Positions 9,699 to 23,300 are shown, counted from the stretch's first letter. The stretch is 64,000 nt of DNA from Fragilariopsis cylindrus CCMP1102 (GCA_900095095.1 FMBT01000322.1:124001-188000), one strand, 5' to 3'. Program-made: numbers and translations. The notes: generated from the sequence alone by a model not told the origin.

Positions 9699-10692
9699 TT
9701 TGTTGAAGTTTGATTTGAGTACGAATGTAATGTATCAGAGAGATAATAAATGGTGGTGTTTGTTTGTTATCGTAGTAGTAATTATTGTTGGGTTGTTTTG
9801 TGTTTAATGTCGAGAGACAATTTTTTTGGTAACGTTATCCCGCCTTTTCACATAATTCCATTATTTACAGTGGTACGCGCTGCCCACTTGTATCAAGCAT
9901 TCCTAAATGCTAAATGCATAAACAATGGCATAATGTACTAAAATGTACAACGTATAATTTATTTAAATGTTGTGTTTCTGTTTCAATCGTGCATGTGACA
10001 TCAAATCACCGAGCATAACAAGCTCATGGAATCCACACATAATATCAATGTATGTTTAACAATAATAAAAATTATCGAATTTAAGAGGGGATTAATTTCC
10101 TCCCCCTTTTTATTCAAGCAAGAAATCGAGCAAGACGAAACAAGAACAAGAAAAATATCTACGATGCGATACAAGCGACAAATACAATAACATACACACA
10201 CTTCAAGTATCAAAACGTTACCGTACATCCTTTGGAATATATTTTACTAAAAATTGTATTTTTTTGTTTGCTTCGCGACGTCACGGCCAGAAAGGATCAA
10301 CTGGAAAACTATTATAGCTACCATACAACTAGTATTATGATAGTCCGTCCGTCCTACTAGCTAGTCGTCATTTTATCGTATATTGGGTATTTTTATAATT
10401 TATTTAGAATATTCATTCACATTTACATAAAATGGCACCAGCATGCCGTATAGTAGTGCCGTAACGCATAGAAAAAAAAACGGTAGTAAATTACATCCTA
10501 TTTATACTCCCGTTATGTAGACGTCTTCTTTTGTTCTGGGTTGACTAGAACAAGAGAAAAAAAAAACCTCTCTATCGCTCACGAAAACACATACCGTGTG
10601 GAACTTACTTCATTTTTCATTTCCATTTTTCTTTACCTATGATTCCTTTATTTATGATTCGTTGATTCATTTTCATTCTTTGTTTTCTTTTA
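9699..10692. other. Intergenic, no supported gene
   Basis: This lies between the start of the LDYxFExVES gene and the 3' end of FAS1-a. The first 150 bases are T/G-rich and likely promoter or 5' leader of the 8463 gene. The rest is AT-rich with short GT/GTAC-rich patches. Open frames are short and without recognisable domains. Confidence 0.4.
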
Positions 10693-12452
10693 TTATGGTA
10701 AAATAACTTCTGACACGACATGAATAATACCATTACATGCAATACTATTATAATCGATAATTTCAGGACGTTGAGTATCATCATTCCCACGTCCATTTTG
10801 ATATGTTTTACCAGATGTAGTACCACTACCACAAACAGTACGTGTATATTTACCATTTGTCATTTCAATCTTTTGTGTACATACTAAATCCTCATACATA
10901 ATGATTTCATTACTAATAGTATGTCCAAGTAATACATTTGTCAAATCATCCGGAATTGGTGGTGCTTTATTAAATGCCTCATTGGTTGGTGCAAATACTG
11001 TCCACAATCCATCATCTAAATCATCCAACAGTGCCGTTTCTTCTAATAAACTACATAACATTGAAAATGATCGTAAGGAACAAACAATTTCTGATATTGA
11101 TGAACAATCTTCTTCTTCAGTAGTTGAATCATCAGACGAATCATCGAATGATGGATTGATAATTGTAGGTTCTTCAGTTGGACTTCCATCTATCTCAGTA
11201 GTTGAATCATCAGTAGTTGAATCATCAGTAGTAGTAGTATTAGTATCAATAGATGATAATCCAGTAGTTGAATCATCAGTTACTGTTGAAACTGGCGCAT
11301 CAGTTGCTGTTACTGGTGCATCAGTTGCTGTTAAAACTAGTGCATCAGTTGTTACTACACTAGTATCAAAAGATGATAATCCAATACTTGGTGCATCAGT
11401 TGCTGTTAACACTGGTGCATCAGTTGCTGTTACTACTGGTACTGGTTCTTCAGTTGTTACTACTGGTACTGGTTCATCGTCAGTAGCACGATCTGTATCG
11501 TCTTCATTAGTATCAGTACCAGTATCAGTATCAGAAGAATCAGGAATAGGATAAGGAAGTTCAATAGAATCAGGAATAGGATAAGGAAGTTCAAAATCAA
11601 GCATAACTTGATCAAGGATATGAACCTTATTATAATGATTGTGTGATTTTGCGATTGGTAATGTTAATGAGAGATAGAAACGAAACGAAAGACAAAAATG
11701 TGAGTTGCAGTTTGTAGTTTTTCCGTATATAGTACGGTATGTAAAAGATAAAAGATTTTGATCTGGCATTCGATTCGTGGACAAACAAACAAACAAACAG
11801 AGCATTCGAAACAGAGCATTCGAAACAGAGCATTCGAAACAGAGCATTCGAAACAGAGCATTCGAAACAGAGCATTCACAAAATAGCCGTGATAACTAAT
11901 ATTTTTTTAACTTACAACACCATTACATGCTTGTATATTAGCATTAATAATTGTTGGCAATGCATCATCAGTATTGTATCTTCCTTTTTGTGCATACGGT
12001 ATAACTTTCTTTTTACATAATGTACGTGAATCTTCACCATTTGCCATTTCAATTAAATTCGATCCAGCGACACATGGTAATTCAGTTGTGGATAAGACAA
12101 TACCAGGTATGACATGAAATAGTAATAGATCTACTAATGGTACAGTATCACTTGTATTAAAGACTAAATAATCTAAATTTTGACGTCCTAATTTTTCAAA
12201 TGCCTTATCATTTGGGGCAAAAATTGTCCATGATTCTTCATTTAAATCATCATCCAATTCACTAATTTTAGTTGCTTCACATATAGCTTTTGTATTTAAA
12301 TTATTATCTTCATCACATAAAATATCTGTAATTGGTGTACAAGGTGTTGTAGCAACTACTTCTTGTCCATTAACAACAATAACAACAGCAGGCATACCAC
12401 ATAGAGCAATGATGACAGCGAAGGTTGTGGTTAATATTGAATACATTGTCAT
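10693..12452 (-). CDS. FAS1-a: secreted two-domain fasciclin protein (2 exons)
   Basis: Exons are complement 11916-12452 and 10693-11625, giving 489 residues. The donor GTAAGT and acceptor AATAAG join ACNGV to VHILDQVML in phase 0, which completes the first FAS1 domain. A signal peptide is followed by FAS1-1 (about 35-190; WTIFAPNDKAF, then NGVVHILDQVML), an acidic Thr/Ser/Asp linker with repeated ATDAPV and TTDDSTT units, and FAS1-2 (about 352-489; WTVFAPTNEAF, NGIIHVVSEVILP). Both domains carry six cysteines at matching places. FAS1 domains generally mediate adhesion in extracellular matrices; this protein is probably secreted and wall- or matrix-associated. The 290-bp intron contains a 14-bp minisatellite. 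A frame that runs unspliced through part of the intron lacks the signal peptide and is not the native product. Confidence 0.85.
11798..11880. repeat. 14-bp intronic minisatellite
   Basis: About six near-perfect head-to-tail copies of AGCATTCGAAACAG lie inside the intron of FAS1-a. Each unit contains the palindrome TTCGAA. No spacer-repeat architecture exists, so this is a tandem repeat and not a CRISPR array. Confidence 0.9.
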
Positions 12453-13020
12453 TGTGTTATTCTATTCGTCGTGTTTTGGTTGTTTTTGTTACTACCGTTC
12501 AACTGTGAGATAGGAAGTAGGGAAAGTGAATGAATGAATATATCGAAGAATCGAATCTAGACTAGAATCGATGCGTGATCGAAGCTTTGTTGTGTTGTGA
12601 TGATGTTATAATATGTGGAGTATACCGTGTATAATTGTACTTCGTAAAGAACCGGTATGTACAGTAAGTACAGTAAAAAGTTTAAAAATATGTGAAGATA
12701 GTAAATTCCAATAGATAGTAAACTTTTTTTTTTGAAAATTGCTCAGCTCGCCTGCTACTAGGCAGTTAAAATTATCGCAAACGCGAGACATACCGGTATG
12801 ATATCATTATTTTGAATTTTAATTATGATGATTATTATTTTGAATTTTTATTATGAGGCAGCATGTCAAAATCTCATACACGCGCATGTCATCCATATAA
12901 CGGTATTTACTGTCAACCTAGCACTACCTACCGTATTACAGTGTACAGTATTTTTGATACTGTAAGCAATCATCCATATATAACGGTATTTACTGACAAC
13001 ATACCTACCTGTCGAAAGCA
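12453..13020. promoter_or_regulatory. FAS1-a upstream region with short direct repeats
   Basis: This region upstream of FAS1-a contains two copies of a CCATATA(TA)ACGGTATTTACTG stretch (near 12893 and 12971) and two copies of a TATTTTGAATTTT(A/T)ATTATGA stretch (near 12828). The duplicated blocks could be tandem regulatory sites or simple local duplications. No coding frame is convincing. Confidence 0.35.
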
Positions 13021-14705
13021 TTGAATAAATCTCCGCGTGGAAACAGTAATATTAATATAAGAACTAAATCATGCCCAAATTTTACTAGTATTTGTTAGTC
13101 TAGTATAATATAATAACAACTTTAGCATCAAATATATACACCTAAAAAGTCATTTTTTTAGAAAAATAAACCATAAAGTTTACAATTGACCTATTGGATG
13201 GAGGACTGTTCTATTCCTTAGTCTCCTAAGCCTACTGGTACCTCATAATGTAGGCGCACACACGGCAGACATCAAATAACCCCCAAAAATGGTGTGCCTT
13301 CCACAACAGCAAAATGAATTTCATTCCACAACCACAACAGCAGAAAAGTTGGTCAGAGGCAGACACAATATTCTAATACACTATGTGGATGCTAGTACAC
13401 CCAACCCATCTAGTGTTGTCCACTGTAAACCTTTTATATGAGATAATTTGTGGCTCATTTTTTCTAATCAAAAATCATGTTGTTGTTTTTGTGCCTTCCA
13501 CACCAGCAAAATGAATTACATTCCGCAACCACGCAACCACAACAGCAAAAATGTTTTTGGAGGCAATCACAATGTTCTAGTACTCTATGTGGATGCTAGT
13601 GCACCCAATCCATCTAGTGTTTTCCTCTGCAAACCTTTCAAATCTTGTTATTTTTGTTTGTGCAACAACAGCAAAATGAATTTCATTCCGCAACCACAAC
13701 AACAGAAAGTGGTCAGAGGCAAACACAATGTTCTAATACACTATGTGGATGCTAGTGCACCCAATTCATCTGTTTTTGTTCTCTGCAACCCTTCCAAATG
13801 AGATATTTTGCTGTTCATTTTGATCTTGTTATTTGTGTGCCTTCAACACCAGCAAAATGAATTACATTCCGCAACCACAGGAACAGAAATGTTGTAGGAG
13901 GCAAACATAATGTTCTAGTACTCTATGTGGATGCTAGTGCACCCAACCCATCTGGTGTTGTCCTGTGCAACCTTTTCATTTGAGATATTTTGTGGCTCAT
14001 TTTTTTCTGATCAAAAATCTTATGGTCCAAGATATATTACATACATTTCATTATTTAAACATACCACCAGGTAAAGTAGAACACAAAATTGATGCACTGT
14101 CTTCACTAGGACATATTACTTGTGAATGGGAAGCATCATCATCCCAACCCATCATTATTTTGGATGTAATTGCAGTTTACCCCTGTTTTCCAACATTACT
14201 GATAAAAACCAATCAAGGACAGTACTTAAAATAGTCACTGTTGGTTGGAAAATGATCCAAGCAAAAATCTACAATAACAGCACATTAGATTCTCACAAGA
14301 AGAACACAACAGTACAGTTGTTGCTGTTGCTGTTGTTGTTATTTCAATACTATTGTTTAGTTAGTTTACTACAGGAATAGTAGATATTTAAACTAGCAGC
14401 ATGCGATTTTTGATCAGAAATGAGAACAACACCAGATTAGATTGGTCAGGTGCACAAGCATCCACATAGTGTACTAGAACATTTGCAACATCGTATTCGC
14501 TTCAAACAACTTTTCTTTATTCCTGTGGTTGCGGAATGAAATTCATTTTGTTGGTGTGGAAGGCACAAAAACAACAACATGATTTTTGATCAGAAATGAA
14601 CAACAAAATATCTCATATGAAAGGGTTGTACAGGACAACACCAGATGGGTCAGGTGCACAAGCATCCACGTAGTGTACTAGAACATTGTGTTTTCCTATT
14701 CCCTG
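13021..14705. mobile_element. Fold-back repeat element, copy 1
   Basis: The left boundary TTGAATAAATCTCCGC is shared with a second copy at 43918. After about 250 bp of shared leader come four tandem units of about 170-200 bp (near 13290, 13490, 13660, 13838), each with AGCAAAATGAATT(T/A)CATTCC and CTATGTGGATGCTAGTGCACCCAA. A core (about 14010-14165) is also shared with copy 2. From about 14404 to 14700 the same unit reappears in reverse orientation, so the element ends as an inverted repeat of its own array. It encodes no evident protein. The layout resembles fold-back-type non-autonomous DNA elements; the family is not established. Confidence 0.6.
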
Positions 14706-16874
14706 CCTGTATCGGTAGAAGCTAGCAATAAAAGTGTGCAGTAAATTCACACAGTTCTTCTTGTTTTGATTCATACTACTACCGTTTGGTTAACAGTGTA
14801 TTAGATACGATATTTTTGTGTAACAAATAAAGTTTAGAAGAAGTAGACAACAAATGCTCATACATTTCCAACAATATGAAGATTTGATTGTACCACCTTT
14901 ACATGCAGAAGGTTACAAGAAATACACAAAAGATTCCCACACTGCAACTTACAGGCAAAAACCACAAGAAGTGGACAACAAATAATGACAACAATAGATA
15001 GGACCAGCATGTGTCATGCAATGAGTATGTGGTTCCATCAGTATGATATACCAATATTGTATTTATCTCCTTTTACCTCAATGCAAACTTAGTATAGTAA
15101 AATAAGTGTGCATCAAATTCTCCCACAGCAGCAGTTTTTTAGTTGCTGATTTGATATCTTTGTTTGGTTGACAGATCCAACAGGTAAGTGATACACACCC
15201 AATACTGATGTCCTTTACCTCAATACAACCTTTATACATGCAACTGTATACAGGAAGTAGAAACCAAATTCTAGCAAATGTTGGTTGGTTGATAGAATTA
15301 TAACCCACATTATGAGCACGCACGGCATCAGCCAGGAGCTGGTTAACCAGTGATGATGGCATACCAACAATTGTATTGTACCATCTTTACATTTGCAGAA
15401 TTTTGAAGGAAGTGCAAGACAAATTCACACACACACACATCAGCAGTTCTTGTTGTTGTTTCATAATGCAGTTGGGTTAATAGGAATATAATAATCAACA
15501 TACACCAAGAGTGGTTGCACCAGTGATTTACCCATCATTATTGCTGTCCTAAAAGCAAAACAAATAATACTTACACACATCAGCAGTTCCTGCTGCTGTT
15601 TCATACTGCTACATGCAGTTTGGTTGATAGGAATATAGTCAGCAGGCACCAGTCAAGGATATTGCTGTGCTGCACATTAGAATTGATGACTGCAGTTTCA
15701 GTTCATAATGTACAACAAGATTATTATAAAGGATATACCTCATTGATGGAGGTGTGTGTGATTCACCCGCTGTTATGACCCATCCCTTCTGTGTTCAATT
15801 ATGAGCAAAGGTTGTTCAAGGTATGGGGGAGGTAGGTATGGAGAAAGTTTGATATGCAAACTGGTATTCAAATATGCATGTTCCATTTCCTTCTGCATTT
15901 TGGCACACAACTAACTAGAAAATGACTTATGGCAATTTTGCTAACAATTAAATTTTGCCAAATACTTGCTTTTTTCATACAAATACACATCTACCCAGGT
16001 TGTTCAGAACAAACTGGTGCGAACACCCTACCTAGCTACACACCATCATATGGAAGACTTTCAAATGAATACAGTGTGGATTTACATGCCATGTCCACAT
16101 ACATTGGTGGTGGTTTATCATTATATTGCTTACCAATTTCTTACTAATGCTCTTGATAAGCACCATCTCCATCGTATTTGTAGGTGTTTCTCTGCAAGGG
16201 ACACCACATGTCTATGTATATACCCCTCACTTTACCATTTGTACTACCATGGTTGTATCCAGGAGTGGTATAATGCCCAACATGTTTACTGTAACCAGTG
16301 AGTGGCATCATACGCATGTGTAAGGTGTAGGTCATGGCATTACTTTGTGGTGAATTAAAACTGAGCAAGAGAAACAAATCAGTGGATCTGCCTTTTTTTC
16401 ACAATATTGCACAATGAAAATTGGGGCATAGAAGACTGAGTTTTGTAAAAAACAGTTCCCGACTACAGCAGGGAATATAATATTTCTAGCTACTAGCTAC
16501 TAGCTACTAGCTACTCAATTTCCAATTGTGCTCCATAAAATCTGTTCTAATGGAATGTACTTGATTTACTAAATACTAGTTACATATAGCGGGTGGGTAT
16601 GTTTTAAACTGATTTATAAACTATATGTTTTACTTTTCCCTCTATTAGAAAATACTTAGCACGGCTTTTCTGATTGACTTGCTCTGAGAAGAGGAGGGTT
16701 ACCCGTATATTTGTTTATGCTAATTTTAGCATTAATTTAATCTGAACGTAATACGTAATGGGATTTGTTATGAATAAATGAAGATACTGGTAATCGAGAT
16801 GACCATTGGCTCGTTAAGGAAAAGAAGCGGGGACAAGTTGATCGTCTCTCTTCCAAACCTAACACGAAGTTGTT
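14706..16874. repeat. Degenerate repeat-derived region, no supported gene
   Basis: Several loosely repeated blocks pair a CAGCAGTT(C/T)(C/T)TGTTG-like run with TTGGTTGATAGGAATATA-like text (near 14750, 15130, 15440, 15590), suggesting an old tandem array. A (CTAGCTA)n patch lies at about 16487-16515. Frames here are short and repeat-derived. The last 400 bases probably include the 3' untranslated region of FAS1-b. Confidence 0.45.
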
Positions 16875-19413
16875 CTAGGGCAGTAATGTCTCGAACGATT
16901 TCATTGTCGACTTCTCCTCTGCTGCATTGTCAATGGTTCGACCCATTACGACAGGACGGAATAACATCACAGCATCCAATTCGTGTATGACGCCGTTACA
17001 CGCATTCACGTCGAAATAAACGATTTCTGGCGGGTTATCTGCGTTGTTGAAATTTCCTTTTTGATATACAGGAACTGGGTTACCAGGCGAGGTATCTATA
17101 CACAACGTACGGCTATCCTTGCCGTTGGTCATCGAGATTAAATTCAGACCGGCGTCACAGGGTAAATCTCTTTTGTACAATGCCTGTTCGGCAACGGTAT
17201 GAAATAGTAATAGTCGTGACAATATTCCCGGATTTTTCGTCAAGGTTTGGACGTACGAAGGAGGAAGTTGCAAAAATGCACTGTTTGTAGGAGCAAACAG
17301 CGTCCATGTACCGGTGCTTAGGGCTCCGTCAAGTCCGGTCGATTTAAGACTTCCGCAAAGAATAGAGCTGCGTTTGTACGTGCGTGTGTAGATTGATCGA
17401 CGACGACAGAAAGTAGAGGAAAAAAGACACGGTAAGAGAAGTGGACTAATTGCTGGGAAATTAACATACCCGATTCATTCACAATTTGATTCCTTCTCTA
17501 AGCCTTACTTACAAATCGGAGTCACTGCATACAACTTCAACAATTGTTTTACAATTTTTTGTTGATGGACTCGGTGGCCACGTTGTTACAGGAGCAGGTG
17601 ACGATTGAGATGGTGCATTAGGAGCGGATGTCGGGGGGAAGGTAGCATCTTTGGCAGGAATACCAAGTTCGGTTACAGAACTATACAACATAATTCCATC
17701 AACAACGTGGATGATTCCACTACAACTTTCGATATCGGTTTCGATGATTTCTGGTTTATCAAACACGGAGTTTCCGTTTCCTTTTTGATACATACCTTGC
17801 CGTCTGCATACGGTACGACTTTCCCAACCGTTCGACATCTCAACCGTATCCATACATTTCAGATCTTGACTATACATAACTTTATCACCAACAGTATGGA
17901 AGGCCAAAATGTTTGCCAATAAATTAACATTCGCTGGATCGAACAAATATGCAACTGCAGCCTCACCAAGATCTTCGAATGCCTTATCGGTGGGTGCGAA
18001 TACAGTGTATTTTACATTATAGTCGTCAAAGAGTTCATCGAGTCCTGTCGCTTTGATAGCAGCACAAAGATGAGTAAATTCATCTGATCCACATACAATT
18101 TCAGTAATCGAACAGGCTTCCGGCCTCACCGTAGTTGGTACCGATGTTGGTGCTACTGTTAGTTCTGCAGATGTTGATGGTGCGAAACTTTCAGTCGCAT
18201 TTGTCGTTAGCGCTGACGATGGGTATGTAGTAGATGAGGGAAATGATGATGACGAATCGGATGTTGCAGGTGCTGTTGAACCGGAACTAATTGGAGACGG
18301 GTACCAAAAACTAACTGGAGAAGGTGTCGGAGAACTAGTCGGAGAAGGTGTCGTTAGTTGATCTACGTTTGTAGGACCTAAAGTAACGACAGAACCACGA
18401 TCTACGTTTGTAGGACCTAAAGTAACGGCAGAACCACTACCCATCGGAGTTGGACTATTGGACGGTGATATCGATACCGTCGAAATAGTTGTGACAGATT
18501 TATAACTGTTAGCGTATCATTTTTATTTACCATAATAAAATTTAGGATATCGATTAATATAACAATAACGAAGACAAAATTTGTGAGAAAACATTCAACG
18601 GCATAATCGTTCGTAAATAAGACGTTTGAATGAATATTGTACTTACAGCATCACTTCACTAGATTGTGTTGAGGATATGGTATTAATAAAAGAAGACGAA
18701 TAGAAGAAAGAGTATGTCATATGTTAGAGCATATGTGTGCACAACGAAATATAACAATTATATAGTATAGTCAACTCCTATCAAATCTAAATCTGTCATC
18801 GCACGACGAAAACGGTACACGAGATAGATGAGATAACATACCTAATAACATGGACCATTCCATTACATGCCTCGATGTCTGTTATGATTAGTTCTGGCCA
18901 TTTTGCTGCTAGATTATTACCCACACCATTTGTTGCTAGATTACCCACACCGACTTGGAATGTACGATCACCTAAACATACCGTTATACTTGCTTCATCA
19001 TTCGTCATGAATAGTCTTCCATCACATGATAAATCGGTACCATTCAATGCCTCACCTGGAAATGCATGAAATGCTAGCAGGTCTACTATTGCTCCCATAT
19101 CATCAGTGTTATCTCCACTAGAACCACCATCACCAATTGTTAATCCTAATAATGAATTCTTATACTCTTCTGGAAGTGTATCGAATGCCTTATCGGTAGG
19201 CGCAAAAAAAGTCCAGTCTTCTTCGCTTAAATCATCTTCTAATCCAGCTAATTTAATAGCATCACATAATGTATCGGTTGCTACCAGTGGATTATCGTAT
19301 TCATTTTCACAAACAATTTGTGCGATTGTGGAACAATTTTGATCAGAGTATATACCTTGTCCATTGACAGATAGTACTGTAAACGCTACTAAAGATAAAG
19401 ATAGTGACTTCAT
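16875..19413 (-). CDS. FAS1-b: secreted three-domain fasciclin protein (4 exons, 12-nt microexon)
   Basis: Exons on the complement are 18842-19413, 18647-18658, 17513-18505 and 16875-17367, giving 689 residues with all phases matching. FAS1-1 (about 26-195) is split at its last strand: HVI is joined to SEVML by the microexon. A linker with two TLGPTNVD units and Pro/Ser/Thr stretches follows. FAS1-2 spans about 326-472 (YTVFAPTDKAF, GIIHVVDGIML). FAS1-3 (about 509-660) is split between VCSDSD and FSILC. Each domain has six cysteines at equivalent places. The signal peptide is residues 1-19. A short charged tail ends the protein. It is expected to be extracellular with an adhesive or matrix role from family knowledge. 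Without splicing the region looks like three unrelated fragments. Confidence 0.85.
18647..18658 (-). other. 12-nt microexon of FAS1-b
   Basis: The sequence TGAAGTGATGCT is bounded upstream by ..CACAATCTAG and downstream by GTAAGTACAA on the coding strand. It restores S-E-V-M-L between exon 1 (ending HVI plus AG) and exon 3 (T, then YKSV). SEV(M/I)L is the expected end of a FAS1 domain, as in the second domain of FAS1-a. The flanking introns are 183 and 141 bp. Confidence 0.75.
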
Positions 19414-20309
19414 TGTTGCACTTAATTATCCGGTAGAAGACTGCTAGTGGTAGGTAGAGGGAATGATGTTATATTGGGAAATTCGAAGGATGGGCGATTA
19501 AGATCAACTCCTTTGTTTCTGGTATAGAATTCTTTTATAATGAGGGCGGTACGCAAAAGATGTTTCGGTAGGAAAATGAGAGAGATAGACTGATTTGTGA
19601 CAACATAAATGAGATATGCGATACCGAGATGCGCTTTCAAAGTGTGTCGTTTTCGAATATTGTGATGCATTATTTTAGATACCGGTACTTCTTGAAGAAA
19701 ATTATTGTTGTCCATTTTAAATTAATTAGGTATCACGCCCTCGCGCAACGGTCTAACGGACTGTATATAAAACAAAAACGAAGTGCGCGATTATACTACG
19801 TACTGTAGTACTCAATACTTTTAGAAGAAAATTCTTGGTGTTTAGGTATCACACGCCCTCGCGCAACGGTCGAACGTACTGCACAAGTAAATAAAACAAA
19901 AACGAAGTGCGCGATTCTTGACAAGGACAGATTTAGCCCTTTAAGCAAAATTCAAAGGCGGGTCCTGGAGATGAGATCGCAAAAAGCTCGAATGAATGTG
20001 TCAAGAAGAAGAAGGGAATGATCTCTATTTTTGTTCTTTAAATTAAAAATAATTTCTTCACAAACATCAACACAATAACAGCATCAATCAACATCTTCAT
20101 TCTCTGCTTATTACCGTATCTCTTCTACTCTACTGTACTTAGGGATCATATGTTCCATAATGCATACGTAAGCACCACCGCACCACACTAAAAATACACA
20201 CACGAGAATTAATAGAGACTTAACATTCAGTAACTTACCGTACTTGAGGTGTGTGCGTGTGTGTGTGTATTTTCTGTTTGATAAAAACTTTGGTGGTATA
20301 TATACGACG
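19414..20309. other. Divergent spacer with a duplicated ~100-bp block
   Basis: This separates the starts of FAS1-b and the DOMON-like gene. Two direct copies of a roughly 100-bp block (about 19691-19795 and 19820-19922) share GAAGAAAATT, CGCCCTCGCGCAACGGTC and AACGAAGTGCGCGATT. A GTGTGTGT run lies near 20260, shortly before the start codon. The small frame over the first copy is not convincing. Confidence 0.45.
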
Positions 20310-23300
20310 ATGATGACAACAAAGACAATGACGAAGACGATGGTAATATTATTATTCGTTGTCTTCTGTTCCAACTGCTCATTATTACAAGTAGTAGCAA
20401 TAGAAACGGCAACACCAGACGATGTAGCCGGAATAATATCGACGACGACTACAGGATCAGGATCAGCAACAGCAACATCAACAACAGCGTCGTCGTCGTT
20501 CAATGAAGAAGCAGAACAAGAGATTCGAAATGCCGCCTCGTCGTCGTCGTTGAAGAAGAGGAAGAAACAATGGATGAATATTGGTGGACCATCTTATAGT
20601 TCAGCTAACACTAACATCGACACAGAATCTAATGACAATTTAGAATGGATATTAACAGATCCTTCTGTCAATTCATTTGATGTATATTCAAAAGTGATAA
20701 GTACAAAGTATTCATAAGTACATTGGACGAATCATGGTACGATACCACTTCCATCAGATGTGATTGAACGATATTCTACGAGTTATTCTAGTGGTAATTC
20801 TACTATTAATAAATCGTCTAATACTATGGCTATAGTTGGATATGAAGTCGATCAAGTTATGATGATTGTTGATAAAGGTGGTCAAGAAAAGGAAGTTTCT
20901 GTTCCAATTACATGGGCATATAATCATCATTATATGGCATATTTAATGGGGGAAGACGATGAAAGTGGAAGTGAAAGTGAAGATGTAGTAGCTGCTCAAG
21001 CTCAACGCATGATTGAATATCATCATCCAGATCATTCATTAGAATATCTTAATATATCAGAAGGGAATGGTGGTGAAATGAGAAAATCATATCATTGTTA
21101 TCCAAATGGTTATGCACAATTAATAAAACGTCCTACATCATTTTCTATAACACCAATGCAAATTGATACATGGAATAGAAATCTTATGATGAATCATACA
21201 GGTGTATTTGTACCACCATCAAATATAGAAGTTGATAAGTATATGTTACCAAAAAGTAGTCAAATACGTGATTTACATAAATCAAACTATAATCCAATAA
21301 TGGAATGTCCATGTAGTGATCGTTTAAAGAAAAGATTAGAGATGACATACATATTGCGTGATTATCTACAACACCAAGGAGATGGTGTTGTAGAAGACAA
21401 GGACAATGACAATGGCAATGACAATGACAAGCAGTTATTATTAGATAATTCAACAGAATGTTTGAATGTTGCAGTACAATTAATTCCATCAACGAATGTA
21501 ACAAAGCGTATCATCATCAACAACGACACTAACAACGATGAGGTCGTCGAAGGACATTGTATAGCAACAGTACACGATGATGGTAGTTTAGATGTTGTTT
21601 GGAATACATCTGCAGCAGCATCAGCAACATCATCATCAACAACGATATCGACAGCGTCAGTTGTAGTAACGAAAGCAAATAAAAATGAAGACAGAATTGG
21701 CAACAGCAACAGCAATAGCAATATCAACAGCAACGCATATTCTAATAATGACAATAACAATTACAATAACAATACCAATGAGGATACAATCATAATGGTC
21801 GGAACAACACCATTAGGTAGTATAATAAATGTTACTATTGTTTTAAATATAACATCACAAATGGTTGATATAACAATGAAGGGACCATACATTATTGACA
21901 AGAAGGATGAGGATGAAGAAGAAACTGACAACGAGAATTTGAATGAGAATGTTGCCAATTATTCGACTGATGAAGTATGGTTTGGTATTGGTTTAGGTGC
22001 GGATACAATGTGTATACATATGGATGCAGATGAATGTACAACGGGTGGTCCATATACGATTATTGTTCTGCCCGCGCACCCGCCATCAAAAAATACTGGT
22101 ATTCCTAATAATACAAGAAGAGGTGGTAATAAAAGTAAAGTTGTGGAACGTAAATTAGATTTTCATGGTCCTGGTAAACTTCTAATACACGATGGCAATG
22201 ACGATAATTATGGTCTTATAGTCCTTTCGAATCATATTGTATATGAAGACGAAGAAGAAGTAGGTACTACTGCTGGTCACGAAGCGATAGGTACACTTCG
22301 TTCTAGTTACGGTCGTCGTCACCGTGAAGAAAGAAGTGAAGAAGAAATACCGCAACCTAAACGTCGTCGTCGTCGTCGTCGAGTCGTGAACCTTCAACGT
22401 CCATTTCAAGGTCCAACAAATGATTATTATTCTTTTCACAATGATCACAAACCATTAAGAATCATTGTAGCAACTGGTTGTAATAGTAATTTTGGACAAC
22501 ATTGTGGTCATCAATCACCAACACCAATTGTCTTTGCAGAAGTGAATAAAAAACAAGAAATCGTCAGAAATGGTATCAAAGGTTATATTGACAGTAAGCC
22601 ATTTGATAAACAATGTTTGGAGGAACCGTACAGTGATTTAATTAAACAAAATAATCCTACTTGCAATGTAAAAACATACCAAGGTGGATTGAGTTGTTGC
22701 GTCCATGATAAATTTTTATTAGATACAAATCAAACAATTCCATGGTCCAATCAACCATTAGAGTATCGTATGAAATTTCGTTTTTATTATCAAGATTATT
22801 TTCCATCATCTGCTGCTTATGCTACTACTTCTATAAATGATGATGACGAAGATGATCACGATGGTAATAAGGAAACGATGAATGACAGAAATTCCAACGC
22901 TGTAGATGCTGCTACAAGTGCTGCTATTACTGATACGAGCACTGATATCCGTCGTCGACGTCGTTCTAATGACAATCGTCCAGCATCTCATCAAGATTTG
23001 ATACGATTTTATTGGACAACAGAAGCTGGTTCGGGGGAATATGACGTGCCACAATGTGAAAGTGGTACACCTGTATCCCAATGTGTACATGTGATAACAT
23101 CACATTGGAAAGTAAAAGATTTTGTGGATGATCATGATCAAAATGGAAATGCAATAAATGGTATAAAATTAATTTATGCAGGACCGCATTGTCATGCACA
23201 AGCATGTTTATCAATGGAATTATATAATGCTGATACAGGTAAATTAATATGTCATGTGGAACCAATACGTGGTGGTGGAAGGAATACTAATAATAATAAT

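Noticed and set aside
10901-11554. A 217-codon plus-strand frame rich in Ser/Val
   Set aside because: Exact antisense of the FAS1-a Thr/Asp linker, whose minus-strand gene has a signal peptide, two domains and splice sites.
11798-11880. CRISPR-like array
   Set aside because: Head-to-tail 14-bp units with no spacers, inside a spliced intron of a eukaryotic gene.
13021-16400. LTR element reading of the 13-16 kb region
   Set aside because: No long direct terminal repeats, primer-binding site or polymerase-type motifs were seen; the inverted tandem array fits a non-autonomous fold-back element better.
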